Source of the DNA: UTCHB3 sp002050155
Lineage (GTDB): Bacteria; Bacteroidota; Ignavibacteria; Ignavibacteriales; Ignavibacteriaceae
DNA: 64,000 bases
NCBI GenBank assembly: GCA_030584105.1
Contig: CP129491.1
Span: 2,480,001-2,544,000, forward strand
Direction of reading: 5' to 3'
A program made the position numbers and the translations under genes. Shown here in pieces: positions 43,958 to 52,452 of this stretch. Positions within the stretch are counted from its first letter, which is position 1. Each line of letters opens with the position of its first letter. The notes beneath the pieces were generated by a model. It saw nothing but the letters and a program-made list of their open reading frames with translations, had not been told where the DNA came from and did not search any database.

Positions 43958-44725
43958 TCACAACCCAATCGTTAAGTTAATCATCGGAACGAACACAGGA
44001 GGTGCGCCCTCGCCCTTTTCTTTCGAACCGATCAGGTTTCCGGTAAAGTAGCCAATTGCACCACCGAACACCACATCAGAAAGCCAGTGATGCCGGTTGT
44101 AAATTCTTTCGAGCGTCATCACGCCTGCGAGCGTCCAGTAAACCCCCCGTTCAAAGTCGTTGTCGGTCGAAAGCGCCATCACCGAAGCGAATGCCATCCA
44201 TGCGGTTGCGTGCCCCGAGGGGAAAGAAGTGTTGTCCCATGATGTCCGGAAAAAGTGGAAATTTGAGTTATCATCCGATATTGTCGGTCGCTCTCTTCCG
44301 ATTATCACTTTCAATAATCCCGTAATAGCCTCAGAGTAAATCAGTGCTGACCCCAAGCGCAAACCAAGTTCTCTGTTTTTTTCGTTATCGGCGAGCCTGC
44401 CGTGAATGTACAACCCTCCGGCAACCGCAAACAACCCGGCAATAGAATACTCGTTTATTACCGAAAGAGGTTTAGGGAACGGTGGCATTTCATCCCTGAA
44501 GAAAAATTTGGTTTTTTCGTCAATTTGGTAAGCAAGAGCGGTGGAGGCGGCAACAATTCCGTAGTTTACGAGATCGTTGTTGTTGAAACGGGTAGCGGAA
44601 TTTAAAATACTCTCCCCGTACTTTCCGAACTTTTCCCAATCTGTGTTATCAGAGTTCTGGGATATACCGGAAGTAAATAATAAAATAAATAATATAAAAA
44701 GTCTGTTTAGTTTGTTAGTAATCAA
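43958..44725 (-). CDS. PAP2-family membrane-associated phosphatase
   Basis: 255 residues with a signal sequence (MITNKLNRLFILFILLFTSG). The three PAP2 motifs are present: KVIIGRERP, FPSGH and RIYNRHHWLSD (His nucleophile and His/Asp pair). Acts on lipid phosphates such as phosphatidic acid or undecaprenyl pyrophosphate at the periplasmic face. Its ATG overlaps the end of murQ by 11 bp, so it belongs to the mnmG-rsmG-murQ operon. Confidence 0.88.
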   Translation of the reverse strand: MITNKLNRLFILFILLFTSGISQNSDNTDWEKFGKYGESILNSATRFNNNDLVNYGIVAASTALAYQIDEKTKFFFRDEMPPFPKPLSVINEYSIAGLFAVAGGLYIHGRLADNEKNRELGLRLGSALIYSEAITGLLKVIIGRERPTISDDNSNFHFFRTSWDNTSFPSGHATAWMAFASVMALSTDNDFERGVYWTLAGVMTLERIYNRHHWLSDVVFGGAIGYFTGNLIGSKEKGEGAPPVFVPMINLTIGL

Positions 44726-45653
44726 CTAAATTTATGGCTTTTCTTACAAAGCCTTCGGTTTTTTCCAAGCGTTTTCTTGCTTCATCGGCAGTTACATTCG
44801 CTTTTATCATAACCAGTGCCGTTTTAACATGACCATCGGCTTCGGTAAGATATTCCGTGGCTTCATCATACGAGACACCGGTTATTGTCATTACAATTCT
44901 TTTCGCTCTCTCCACCAATTTTTTGTTTGTCATCTGGAGATCGATCATCATGTTTTCGTAGGTCTTCCCCATTCTGACTAACGAAGTGGTGGTGAGCATA
45001 TTCAGCACCAACTTCTGTGCTGTGCCGCTTTTCATCCGGGTTGAACCCATTACCACTTCCGGACCCACATAAGGGCAAATCGGGATATCCACCTCAGGAA
45101 TGTTAAACGCTTCTCGCGGTGTGCATGTGATGTAAACAGTGGTTGCGCCAAGCTCTTTCGCTTTTTTCACCGCACCAATCACATAGGGGGTTCTGCGGCT
45201 TGCGGCAATTCCACACACCACATCTTTTGCGGTAACCCCCGCTTTAATCACATCTTTTGCGCCGTTTTCTTCAAAATCTTCTGCACCTTCCTGCGCACGA
45301 AACATTGCCTCGACTCCTCCGGCGATATAGCCTTCGATCATACCGTAAGGTGTTCCAAAAGTCGGGGGGCACTCCGAGGCGTCAACCACTCCAAGCCGCC
45401 CGGAAGTTCCTGCTCCAAAATAGAGCAGCCTTCCGCCACTTTTAAGTGCCTTAACCACAGCTTCAACAGCTTTTGCTATCCAGGGGATCTCCAATTCCAC
45501 TGCCATCGGCACGGTTTTATCCTCTTCGTTTATTATGCGCAGGATTTCAATCGCCGAGGCGTTGTCAATATCCGTTGATCTCGGGTTGCGCTGTTCGGTG
45601 GCTAATTTAGAAATTTCGTTAAAAAGTGACTGATCGGTTCCGTTAAGTATCAT
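44715..45653 (-). CDS. murQ: N-acetylmuramic acid 6-phosphate etherase
   Basis: A 312-residue SIS-domain enzyme that splits the lactyl ether of MurNAc-6-P during cell-wall recycling. The motif YFGAGTSGRLGVVDASECPP holds the catalytic Glu, and the C-terminus has the UBA-like helical tail. Its ATG overlaps the rsmG stop as ATGA, a sign of translational coupling. No murNAc kinase or transporter is seen nearby. Confidence 0.95.
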   Translation of the reverse strand: MILNGTDQSLFNEISKLATEQRNPRSTDIDNASAIEILRIINEEDKTVPMAVELEIPWIAKAVEAVVKALKSGGRLLYFGAGTSGRLGVVDASECPPTFGTPYGMIEGYIAGGVEAMFRAQEGAEDFEENGAKDVIKAGVTAKDVVCGIAASRRTPYVIGAVKKAKELGATTVYITCTPREAFNIPEVDIPICPYVGPEVVMGSTRMKSGTAQKLVLNMLTTTSLVRMGKTYENMMIDLQMTNKKLVERAKRIVMTITGVSYDEATEYLTEADGHVKTALVMIKANVTADEARKRLEKTEGFVRKAINLVDY

Positions 45654-46330
45654 TTGTAAAGCTCCAGGTAAACGAGTTTTTTCCCTTTTTCGTTTTTTGT
45701 GTTTGTTGGTTTGTATTTTAATTCGTAAATGGTTGACCTTTTGAACATATAACCGTATTTTTCGCGGGCAACCCTAAATTCCTCGTCGATATCCCCGCCT
45801 TTAAGCAGAAGAAGTGCCGCTTTCTCTTTGATTAACGGCAGTGAATACCTCACCAAAGTTAAAATATCAACAGTTGCACGACTGATAATAATGTCAAATT
45901 TACCGGCGTATTTTTTCACAAAATCAAGTGCTTCAACCCTGCTGTTTTCTACCATTACATTTCGTAGCATCAGTTTTTCTACAAACTCTCTTACAGCATT
46001 GGTTTTTTTCGAAATCGAATCGACTAAAACGCCCGGAAGGTCAGGGCGAAGAATAGCGAAAGGTATGCCGGGCAAGCCAGCTCCCGTGCCAATATCAAGA
46101 AAGGCTGATGCCCGCTCCGGTATGAAGTTGGTAATAAAAGCGGAGATAAAAATGTGATTTTCGACTACATTTTCTATATCTTTGCGTGAAATAAGGTTAA
46201 GGTCTTTATTCTTTTCTACAAGCATACGAGTGTAGTGAGTAAGCCTGCTTAGTGTACCTTCATCCGGATTTTTGTCGTTCTCCCAAAAAAAATGGGTTAA
46301 CTCTCTTAAATAAGTATCATCTAATATCAA
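45650..46330 (-). CDS. rsmG: 16S rRNA (guanine-N7) methyltransferase RsmG (GidB)
   Basis: A 226-residue Rossmann methyltransferase that modifies G527 of 16S rRNA. The SAM motif FLDIGTGAGLPGIPFAI lies at about residue 80, followed by ISRATVDILTLVRYSLPLIK. It starts 22 bp after mnmG, the usual gid order. Confidence 0.95.
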   Translation of the reverse strand: MILDDTYLRELTHFFWENDKNPDEGTLSRLTHYTRMLVEKNKDLNLISRKDIENVVENHIFISAFITNFIPERASAFLDIGTGAGLPGIPFAILRPDLPGVLVDSISKKTNAVREFVEKLMLRNVMVENSRVEALDFVKKYAGKFDIIISRATVDILTLVRYSLPLIKEKAALLLLKGGDIDEEFRVAREKYGYMFKRSTIYELKYKPTNTKNEKGKKLVYLELYK

Positions 46331-46352
46331 TAACTCTCCGAAAAAACAGAAA

Positions 46353-48533
46353 TCATTTCTTCAAATATACCATTAAGATAGAAATATCAGAAGGAGTAAC
46401 GCCCGAAATCCGGCTTGCCTGCCCGATATTTCTGGGCTGCACCTTTGATAATTTCTCACGACTTTCGTTTGATAGTGAGGATATATTTTTATAATTTATA
46501 CTCGTTGGAATAACAAGTTCCTCGTATTTTTCAAATCTTGCAACGGTTTCTTTCTGCCTTTGGATGTAGCCGTCGTATTTGATTTCAAGTTCAATTTGAA
46601 ATGCAACCTCTTTATCACTTAAAAGATTTTTTATCTCTTCACGGTTTGCTTTGTCTGATATATCAAACACCGGGTTTTCAGATTTTGTTTCAGGGGTTTG
46701 TGCCGCTTCCGGATTTTGCTCTTCATTCCCATTCATTCCGGTGTTTGGTCGGTTTAATTCAACGGTTCCTCTGTTTTCCGGGTTAGTGTCGTTAAGATCA
46801 GCCGATGAAAAAATAGTACCCCTTTTAAACTCAGATATTGTTCTTGTTTCCGGGTTAGTGTTGTTAAGATCAGCATGTGAAGAGCCGGTTTCAATTTTAT
46901 CGCTTTCTGAATGCCCCTTATCAGAAGTTGAGTTGCCGTTACCGTTTTTTGTTGTGTTTAGAATTTTCCCCAGTTCAAAAGCATCAACCTCCGGGCGTTT
47001 AATAACTTTCTCCAATGTTTCAGTAAACTTAAGCGGTGAAGGACCTACACTTTCCAAATAGGGATTAACATTATCGGGTGTAATCTTAACTTTATTCGCA
47101 AGTTCTAAACCTGTGCTTATTTTTTTAATCTTATCGTTCACCCTTTTAAGCTCATCGTCGGTAATTAGCCCAATTCTGTGTCCAAATCCGGAAAGACGGA
47201 TATCGGCGTTATCAGGCCTTAAAAGCAACCTGTGTTCCGCACGGGAGGTGAACATTCTGTAAGGTTCTAAAGTTGATTTGCCTACTAAATCGTCAATCAG
47301 CACCCCGATGTAAGCGTCGCTTCTTTTTAGCACAAACTCAGGCTCGCCCTTAATTTTAAGTGCTGCATTAATACCAGCCATCAGCCCCTGAGCCGCCGCT
47401 TCCTCATAGCCTGAAGTTCCGTTTATTTGTCCTGCGAAATACAGCCCCTTCACCCTTTTTGTCTCCATAGTCAAATCAATTTGGTGTGGTGGGAAGAAAT
47501 CATATTCCACAGCGTAACCGGGGCGAACCATCACTACCTCCTCTAACCCTTTAACTTTTTTTAGTGCCTCGAACTGTATCTCTTCCGGCAGCGATGAGGA
47601 AAAACCGTTCAGATAAATCAACTCAGAATCTAACCCTTCGGGTTCTAAGAATAGATGGTGCCTCGGTTTATCTGCGAAACGAACGATTTTATCCTCAATC
47701 GATGGGCAGTATCTGGGTCCCGTCCCCTGTATTCTGCCCGTGAACATTGGGGAGCGGTCGAAGCCCTTTTCAAGTATTTTGTGAACCGTTTCGTCGGTGT
47801 AGGAAATGTGGCAAACCACCTGCAGAAGAAACGGAAAAAGGCTTTTATCGGTCCGGTCGGAAAAAGGAACGGGGTCGTCATCCCCCGGCTGCACTTCAAG
47901 AATATCCCAGTTTATCGAATCTCTGTGTAGCCGTGGAGGGGTGCCGGTTTTAAGTCTGCCCGACTCAAAGCCTGCTTTTATCAGAGACTCCGTAATTCCC
48001 GTTGCCGGTTTTTCACCGAATCTTCCACCGGGCGTAGCGTTAAGCCCCGTGTGCATTAAACCGTTCAGGAAGGTGCCCGAGGAAAGAATCACAGCTTTTG
48101 CGGCAATTTCCTCACCGTTAGCGGTTACCACCCCCTCAAGTATTCCGTTCGTAATCTTAATGTCAACTATTGATTCGGCGATGATTTCAAGGTTTTGAAC
48201 GCTGTCAAGCACCTCAACGGCAACACGGCTGTAAATCTTTCTGTCGTTCTGTGCCCTTGGTGACCAAACAGCGGGCCCCTTACTTCTGTTTAAAATTCTG
48301 AATTGTATCCCCGATTTATCCGCTATTTCACCCATTACACCGCCGAGTGCGTCAATTTCCCTTACTAAGTGCCCCTTTGCGGTTCCTCCAATCGCCGGGT
48401 TGCAGGAAAGGCGTCCCGAAGCGTTTTTGTCCATCGTTACTAATGCTGTGCTGCAGCCTAAGCGTGCAGCCGCAACTGAAGCCTCGATCCCGGCGTGGCC
48501 CCCGCCTACTACAATTACATCATATTTGCGCAT
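46353..48533 (-). CDS. mnmG: tRNA uridine-5-carboxymethylaminomethyl modification enzyme MnmG (GidA)
   Basis: An FAD-dependent partner of MnmE for modifying U34 of tRNAs. FAD motif VIVVGGGHAGIEAS at 7-20, GTFLNGLMH at 153-161, C-terminal signature NIGQASRISGVTPSDISIL. At 726 residues it is about 100 longer than usual. The excess is an insert at about 527-622, low in hydrophobics, holding 24-residue repeats (SSHADLNNTNPETR, SSADLNDTNPENR, NGNEEQNPEAA). The DNA copies (46776 and 46848) share a TTCCGGGTTAG core and 72-bp period with the repeats upstream of proS. Confidence 0.96.
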   Translation of the reverse strand: MRKYDVIVVGGGHAGIEASVAAARLGCSTALVTMDKNASGRLSCNPAIGGTAKGHLVREIDALGGVMGEIADKSGIQFRILNRSKGPAVWSPRAQNDRKIYSRVAVEVLDSVQNLEIIAESIVDIKITNGILEGVVTANGEEIAAKAVILSSGTFLNGLMHTGLNATPGGRFGEKPATGITESLIKAGFESGRLKTGTPPRLHRDSINWDILEVQPGDDDPVPFSDRTDKSLFPFLLQVVCHISYTDETVHKILEKGFDRSPMFTGRIQGTGPRYCPSIEDKIVRFADKPRHHLFLEPEGLDSELIYLNGFSSSLPEEIQFEALKKVKGLEEVVMVRPGYAVEYDFFPPHQIDLTMETKRVKGLYFAGQINGTSGYEEAAAQGLMAGINAALKIKGEPEFVLKRSDAYIGVLIDDLVGKSTLEPYRMFTSRAEHRLLLRPDNADIRLSGFGHRIGLITDDELKRVNDKIKKISTGLELANKVKITPDNVNPYLESVGPSPLKFTETLEKVIKRPEVDAFELGKILNTTKNGNGNSTSDKGHSESDKIETGSSHADLNNTNPETRTISEFKRGTIFSSADLNDTNPENRGTVELNRPNTGMNGNEEQNPEAAQTPETKSENPVFDISDKANREEIKNLLSDKEVAFQIELEIKYDGYIQRQKETVARFEKYEELVIPTSINYKNISSLSNESREKLSKVQPRNIGQASRISGVTPSDISILMVYLKK

Positions 48534-48544
48534 AGCGTGTTATT

Positions 48545-48560
48545 TGTTTCATGTGAAACA
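48545..48560. promoter_or_regulatory. parS-like centromere site 1
   Basis: TGTTTCATGTGAAACA differs by one base from the parS consensus TGTTTCACGTGAAACA. It lies 12 bp upstream of mnmG, about 17 kb from the oriC candidate. Confidence 0.65.
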
Positions 48561-48633
48561 TTTTTATAGTTAAAAGTTTTGCAAAAAATTTTTCTCTGTC
48601 ATGCAGAGGTTAAAACACCTGTCAATTCTGATT

Positions 48634-48649
48634 TGTTTCATGTGAAACA
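48634..48649. promoter_or_regulatory. parS-like centromere site 2
   Basis: An identical 16-bp copy, TGTTTCATGTGAAACA, 89 bp from the first. Two exact copies of a near-palindrome in one gap are hard to attribute to chance. Confidence 0.65.
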
Positions 48650-49433
48650 ATTTTGATTTCCTGCCGGTTGATTGAATCTAAGTGATTGCTTTTTGCAGCA
48701 TTTATCAATTAGTAATCTTTTTCTAAAGATGCCGCTTGTTTGCGAAGTAACAATACATTTTCCGGGCAGCATCACATTTGTCAGGAAATGATTAGCTGAA
48801 ATGGCTAAAGGGTAGATCAGAGTTCGTGATTTGCCGATATGTTGCAGAACCTTGCCGAATAGCGAGAGTTAATCAGAGAAAAAATGTTCGTGCTTCCAAA
48901 TTTTTACTACGCAAAAATAATCATTTCTGAGCGAAACATTTGTTCTGTAGGTTACAGGTTAGTGTATTGTGCCTGTTACCGGCTCCATTTGGTTAGTTAA
49001 AACAAGCGGAATTAAACTTTCTTGTTGTGTTTAACTTTTCATCTCTTTCAACTAAAAACGGTCAAATCAGAAAAGGCTAATTTTCATGCTGCGTTTAGCA
49101 GGTTGTTTTTCCGGCAAATAGTGGATACAAGTTAAAGAAGATTTAACTTTCAGCCTGCACTTAATAGTTTACAAAGTGAACCTGCCGGTTTGGGTGGTTA
49201 AGTACTCAGAAAAACTCTAAATCCTTTTGTGGTTATCACCGGTACTAAAATTTCTTATAATATCCGATGATTCGAAAAAGGGACATATATCAGCCAATTA
49301 TCAAAATAGTAAATAAATTGCTGAAAATGGATTAAATAATAAAATAAAGTATTAAAATAGAAACGGAGAATAAAAATATTGCAGTATAAAACCGGAGAAG
49401 GCACCTCAAAGGGGAAAACTATCAGACCCCACT
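48650..49433. other. Gene-free interval between mnmG and mnmE
   Basis: About 0.8 kb with no supported gene on either strand and no recognisable RNA. With the parS-like pair beside it, this may be a centromere-like or regulatory spacer. Confidence 0.5.
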
Positions 49434-49538
49434 AAAAAAGCTGAAAAAGCCCCTTGTATAAAAAGTTGTAAAAGACCTTCAATTAAAAGCTGTAAAAGCC
49501 CCCACCAAAAAAAGCTGTAAAAGCCCCCACCAAAAAAA
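49434..49538. repeat. Four degenerate 25-bp tandem repeats after mnmE
   Basis: The core AAAAGCTGTAAAAGCCCCC, or a variant, has its GCTG/GTTG word at 49440, 49465, 49489 and 49514, ending right at the mnmE stop. The last two units are almost identical. Confidence 0.8.
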
Positions 49539-49540
49539 AC

Positions 49541-50956
49541 TCACTTTCCGATGCAGAAGTGCATAAAGATGTTGTTTAGAATGTCATCTGTGGTAATATC
49601 GCCTGTGATTTCAGCGAGTGCATTTTCCGCATTTCTGAGGTCAACGGATATAAATTCACCGCTAAGTGCTGATTCAGAAGAGTTAAGCGCCTGTTTCAGG
49701 TATTCATTCGCCCGTTTCAGGCAGTTATAATGCCTCGAGTTGGATACAACGGCACTTTTCTCACTGTAAGTTTGCGCTCCTAATGCCCGTTCTTTCAGCA
49801 AAGAAAACAAAGAATCGATTCCGGCACCAGTTTTTGCGGAAATAGCAATGTCTGATTTTAATAATGCGGGGTGGTCGAGGTCAATTTTATTCAGAACAAT
49901 CAGAATTTTGCTTTCGTCGGTTAGGCTTCGTATTTCATCGTACAAATCAACTGAAATATTCTGCACCACATCATTAATGAAAAGAACAAGGTCGGCGTTT
50001 TGCACTGCTTCCCTGCTGCGTCGCACCCCTTCAATCTCAATTTCATCCTCGGTTTCTCTGATTCCGGCGGTATCAAAAAGCCGGAAGAGTACCCCGTCGA
50101 TCATAACTTCTTCGCGGATAATATCCCGGGTAGTGCCCGGAATAGAACTGACGATCGCACGATATTCTTTAAGCAGGTAGTTCAAAAGGGAAGATTTCCC
50201 CACATTCGGCTGCCCTACAAGCGCCACATTCACGCCGTCTCTCATCAGGCGCCCGAACCCATAAGACTCCAAAAGCGCCTCAATTTCGGCGATTATAGCG
50301 TTAATTCGCGAGATAAGTTCAGTCCTTTCGACAAACTCGATATCTTCTTCGGCGAAATCGAGTTCAAGTTCCACCAAAGAGGAAGTGTTGATAAGCATAC
50401 TGCGCAGTGCGTTCACTTTTGAAGACAGAAGCCCATCGAGCTGGTTGCGTGCCCCTCGCAAAGATGCGTCGGAACGGGCAGAGATTAGCTCCATCACGGC
50501 TTCCGCCTGTGAAAGATCTATTCTGCCGTTCAAAAACGCCCGTTTCGTAAATTCGCCGGCTTCAGCGTTTCTAACACCGAGGTCATAAAGCAGCTCCGTA
50601 ATCCGTCGTGTGATATTAGGGTTTCCATGGCACGAAATCTCAACGCTGTCTTCACCCGTATAAGAGTGCGGGGCACGGAAAACAGAGACAACCACATCGT
50701 CAATCACTTCCCCGCCGTGAGCGCTACTGCCGTGGGTGCTATTATTGGAAGCGACACTGCCGTGGGAAATACTGCCGGGAGCGATGATTTTGCCGTATTT
50801 CAGCGTGTGGGATTTGGCATCTGCTAATCGGGAGGCACCACTGAAAATCTTATCGCACACCGGTATTGCATTCTCGCCACTTACACGGATAACAGAAACG
50901 GCGCCGACACCCGGAGGTGTTATTATTGCGGTAATTGTATCTTCTTTGAATATCAT
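49541..50956 (-). CDS. mnmE: tRNA modification GTPase MnmE (TrmE)
   Basis: 471 residues from the ATG at 50956 (MIFKEDTITAIITPPGVGAV); the upstream 24 codons of the open frame are unlike the family. GTPase motifs are GQPNVGKSS, the G2/G3 region TTRDI and DTAG, and NKID. The C-terminus ends FCIGK, the conserved CxGK active-site Cys. Works with MnmG on tRNA U34. Odd: an insert of about 20 Ser/Gly/His residues between YGKIIAP and GEVIDDV, made by repeats of ACTGCCGTGGG in the DNA (about 50719-50781). Confidence 0.96.
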   Translation of the reverse strand: MIFKEDTITAIITPPGVGAVSVIRVSGENAIPVCDKIFSGASRLADAKSHTLKYGKIIAPGSISHGSVASNNSTHGSSAHGGEVIDDVVVSVFRAPHSYTGEDSVEISCHGNPNITRRITELLYDLGVRNAEAGEFTKRAFLNGRIDLSQAEAVMELISARSDASLRGARNQLDGLLSSKVNALRSMLINTSSLVELELDFAEEDIEFVERTELISRINAIIAEIEALLESYGFGRLMRDGVNVALVGQPNVGKSSLLNYLLKEYRAIVSSIPGTTRDIIREEVMIDGVLFRLFDTAGIRETEDEIEIEGVRRSREAVQNADLVLFINDVVQNISVDLYDEIRSLTDESKILIVLNKIDLDHPALLKSDIAISAKTGAGIDSLFSLLKERALGAQTYSEKSAVVSNSRHYNCLKRANEYLKQALNSSESALSGEFISVDLRNAENALAEITGDITTDDILNNIFMHFCIGK

Positions 50957-51126
50957 ATCATACAAAAATAAGCAAATCATTGTGTATTCAAAAACAAAAG
51001 CAAACCGGTAAGTTAAAAGCCCGCGCAAATGATTAAATCCAATGACAAAAAGGCTTTAAAACCCGTTATTAAGTGAAAATTTCACTCAAATTGGTTAAAT
51101 TTACTGACTAAATAAAAGGAAATTAG

Positions 51127-52431
51127 ATGAACCCGGTTGAAATTATAATTAAAAAGAGAGACGGCTTAGAACTTACCGATGAAGAGTTAAGGTTTTTTAT
51201 TAATTCTTACACCGCCGGAAAGATTCCTGACTATCAGGCTTCGGCACTTTTAATGGCAATATTTATCAGGGGGCTCTCCCCGAAAGAAACGCTAACTCTA
51301 ACAAGAACAATGCTTTACAGCGGTACAGTTATCGATCTAAGCCACATCCCTGAACCCAAAATTGGCAAACATTCAACCGGCGGCGTGGGTGATAAAACCA
51401 GCTTGATTATTGGTCCCATCGCTTTGGCAGCAGGAGTTAAAGTTCCGCAAATTTCCGGAAGAGGGCTTGGGCACACCGGCGGAACACTCGACAAAATGGA
51501 GTCGATTCCCGGCTTCAACACTAAATTAGAGATCGAAGAATTTAAAAAAATAATGAAAGACCCCGGCGGGCTGATTATCGGGCAAACTTCGAACATTGCC
51601 CCTGCCGACAGGCTTCTTTACTCGTTGCGTGATGTGGTGGGCGCTGTTCCTTCTATCCCGCTGATTACCGCCAGCATTATGAGCAAAAAATTAGCCGAAG
51701 GCACTGATGGTCTCGTCTTAGATGTTAAAAGCGGTTCCGGTGCTTTTATGCAAAGTTACGAAGATTCCAAAAAATTAGCCGAAAGCCTTAAAGGCACTGC
51801 AGAAGGTTTCGGCAAAAAGTGTGTTGCACTAATAACCGAGATGAGCCAGCCACTTGGCTTCAAATCCGGCAACTGGTTCGAGGTTCACGAATCAATCGAT
51901 ATTCTACGCGGTGAATATATCGAAGATATGTGCGAAATTTCATTCGCACTTTCCGGAGCAATGATAATGCTCGGCGGAAAAGCTGAAAGCATCGAAGAAG
52001 GTGTCGAAATATCGAGAAAACTTGTTGCCGATGGCTCCGCTTTCGACAGGTTCCTCGCAATAATTAAAGCTCAGGGTGGTGATCTTGATACAGTTAAATA
52101 CCCTGAAAGATACCCCGTTTCAAAAATCCGTGAAACCATCTATGCCGAAAATTCCGGTTATGTCAGCGAAATTAACGGCTACGAAATCGGTATGGCGCTC
52201 ATCGAACTTGGCGCCGGAAGAATGAAAAAAGAGGACGAAATAGACCATAAATCGGGGGTTTATCTAAAAGCTAAAGTGGGTGAATACTATAAACAGGGGT
52301 CGGTTATCGGGTATATCGATTGTGATGACCCCGACAAACTTGAGTCGGCACACAAGAGAATACTCGGCTCGATTAAACAAGTGGAAGACAAAACAGAAAA
52401 ACCTGTTTTTATCAAAGAAGTGATTTATTAA
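51127..52431 (+). CDS. deoA: Pyrimidine-nucleoside / thymidine phosphorylase
   Basis: 434 residues. Splits pyrimidine nucleosides with phosphate for salvage. Signature region KHSTGGVGDKTSLIIGPIA, then SGRGLGHTGGTLDKMESIPG, and LDVKSGSGAFMQ. Family cannot be refined between thymidine-specific and broad pyrimidine phosphorylase. Strong GAAATTAG-type ribosome site. The stop is 18 bp from the next start. Confidence 0.9.
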   Translation: MNPVEIIIKKRDGLELTDEELRFFINSYTAGKIPDYQASALLMAIFIRGLSPKETLTLTRTMLYSGTVIDLSHIPEPKIGKHSTGGVGDKTSLIIGPIALAAGVKVPQISGRGLGHTGGTLDKMESIPGFNTKLEIEEFKKIMKDPGGLIIGQTSNIAPADRLLYSLRDVVGAVPSIPLITASIMSKKLAEGTDGLVLDVKSGSGAFMQSYEDSKKLAESLKGTAEGFGKKCVALITEMSQPLGFKSGNWFEVHESIDILRGEYIEDMCEISFALSGAMIMLGGKAESIEEGVEISRKLVADGSAFDRFLAIIKAQGGDLDTVKYPERYPVSKIRETIYAENSGYVSEINGYEIGMALIELGAGRMKKEDEIDHKSGVYLKAKVGEYYKQGSVIGYIDCDDPDKLESAHKRILGSIKQVEDKTEKPVFIKEVIY

Positions 52432-52452
52432 ATGGAAGTGATTTGCTAAATG
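52417..52452 (+). repeat. 18-bp tandem duplication spanning the deoA stop and next start
   Basis: GAAGTGATTTATTAAATG (52417-52434) is followed at once by GAAGTGATTTGCTAAATG (52435-52452). Only two adjacent bases differ. The first copy holds the deoA stop; the second supplies the ATG of the next gene. The period is in frame, so the second TAA is a backup stop for deoA. Confidence 0.9.
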
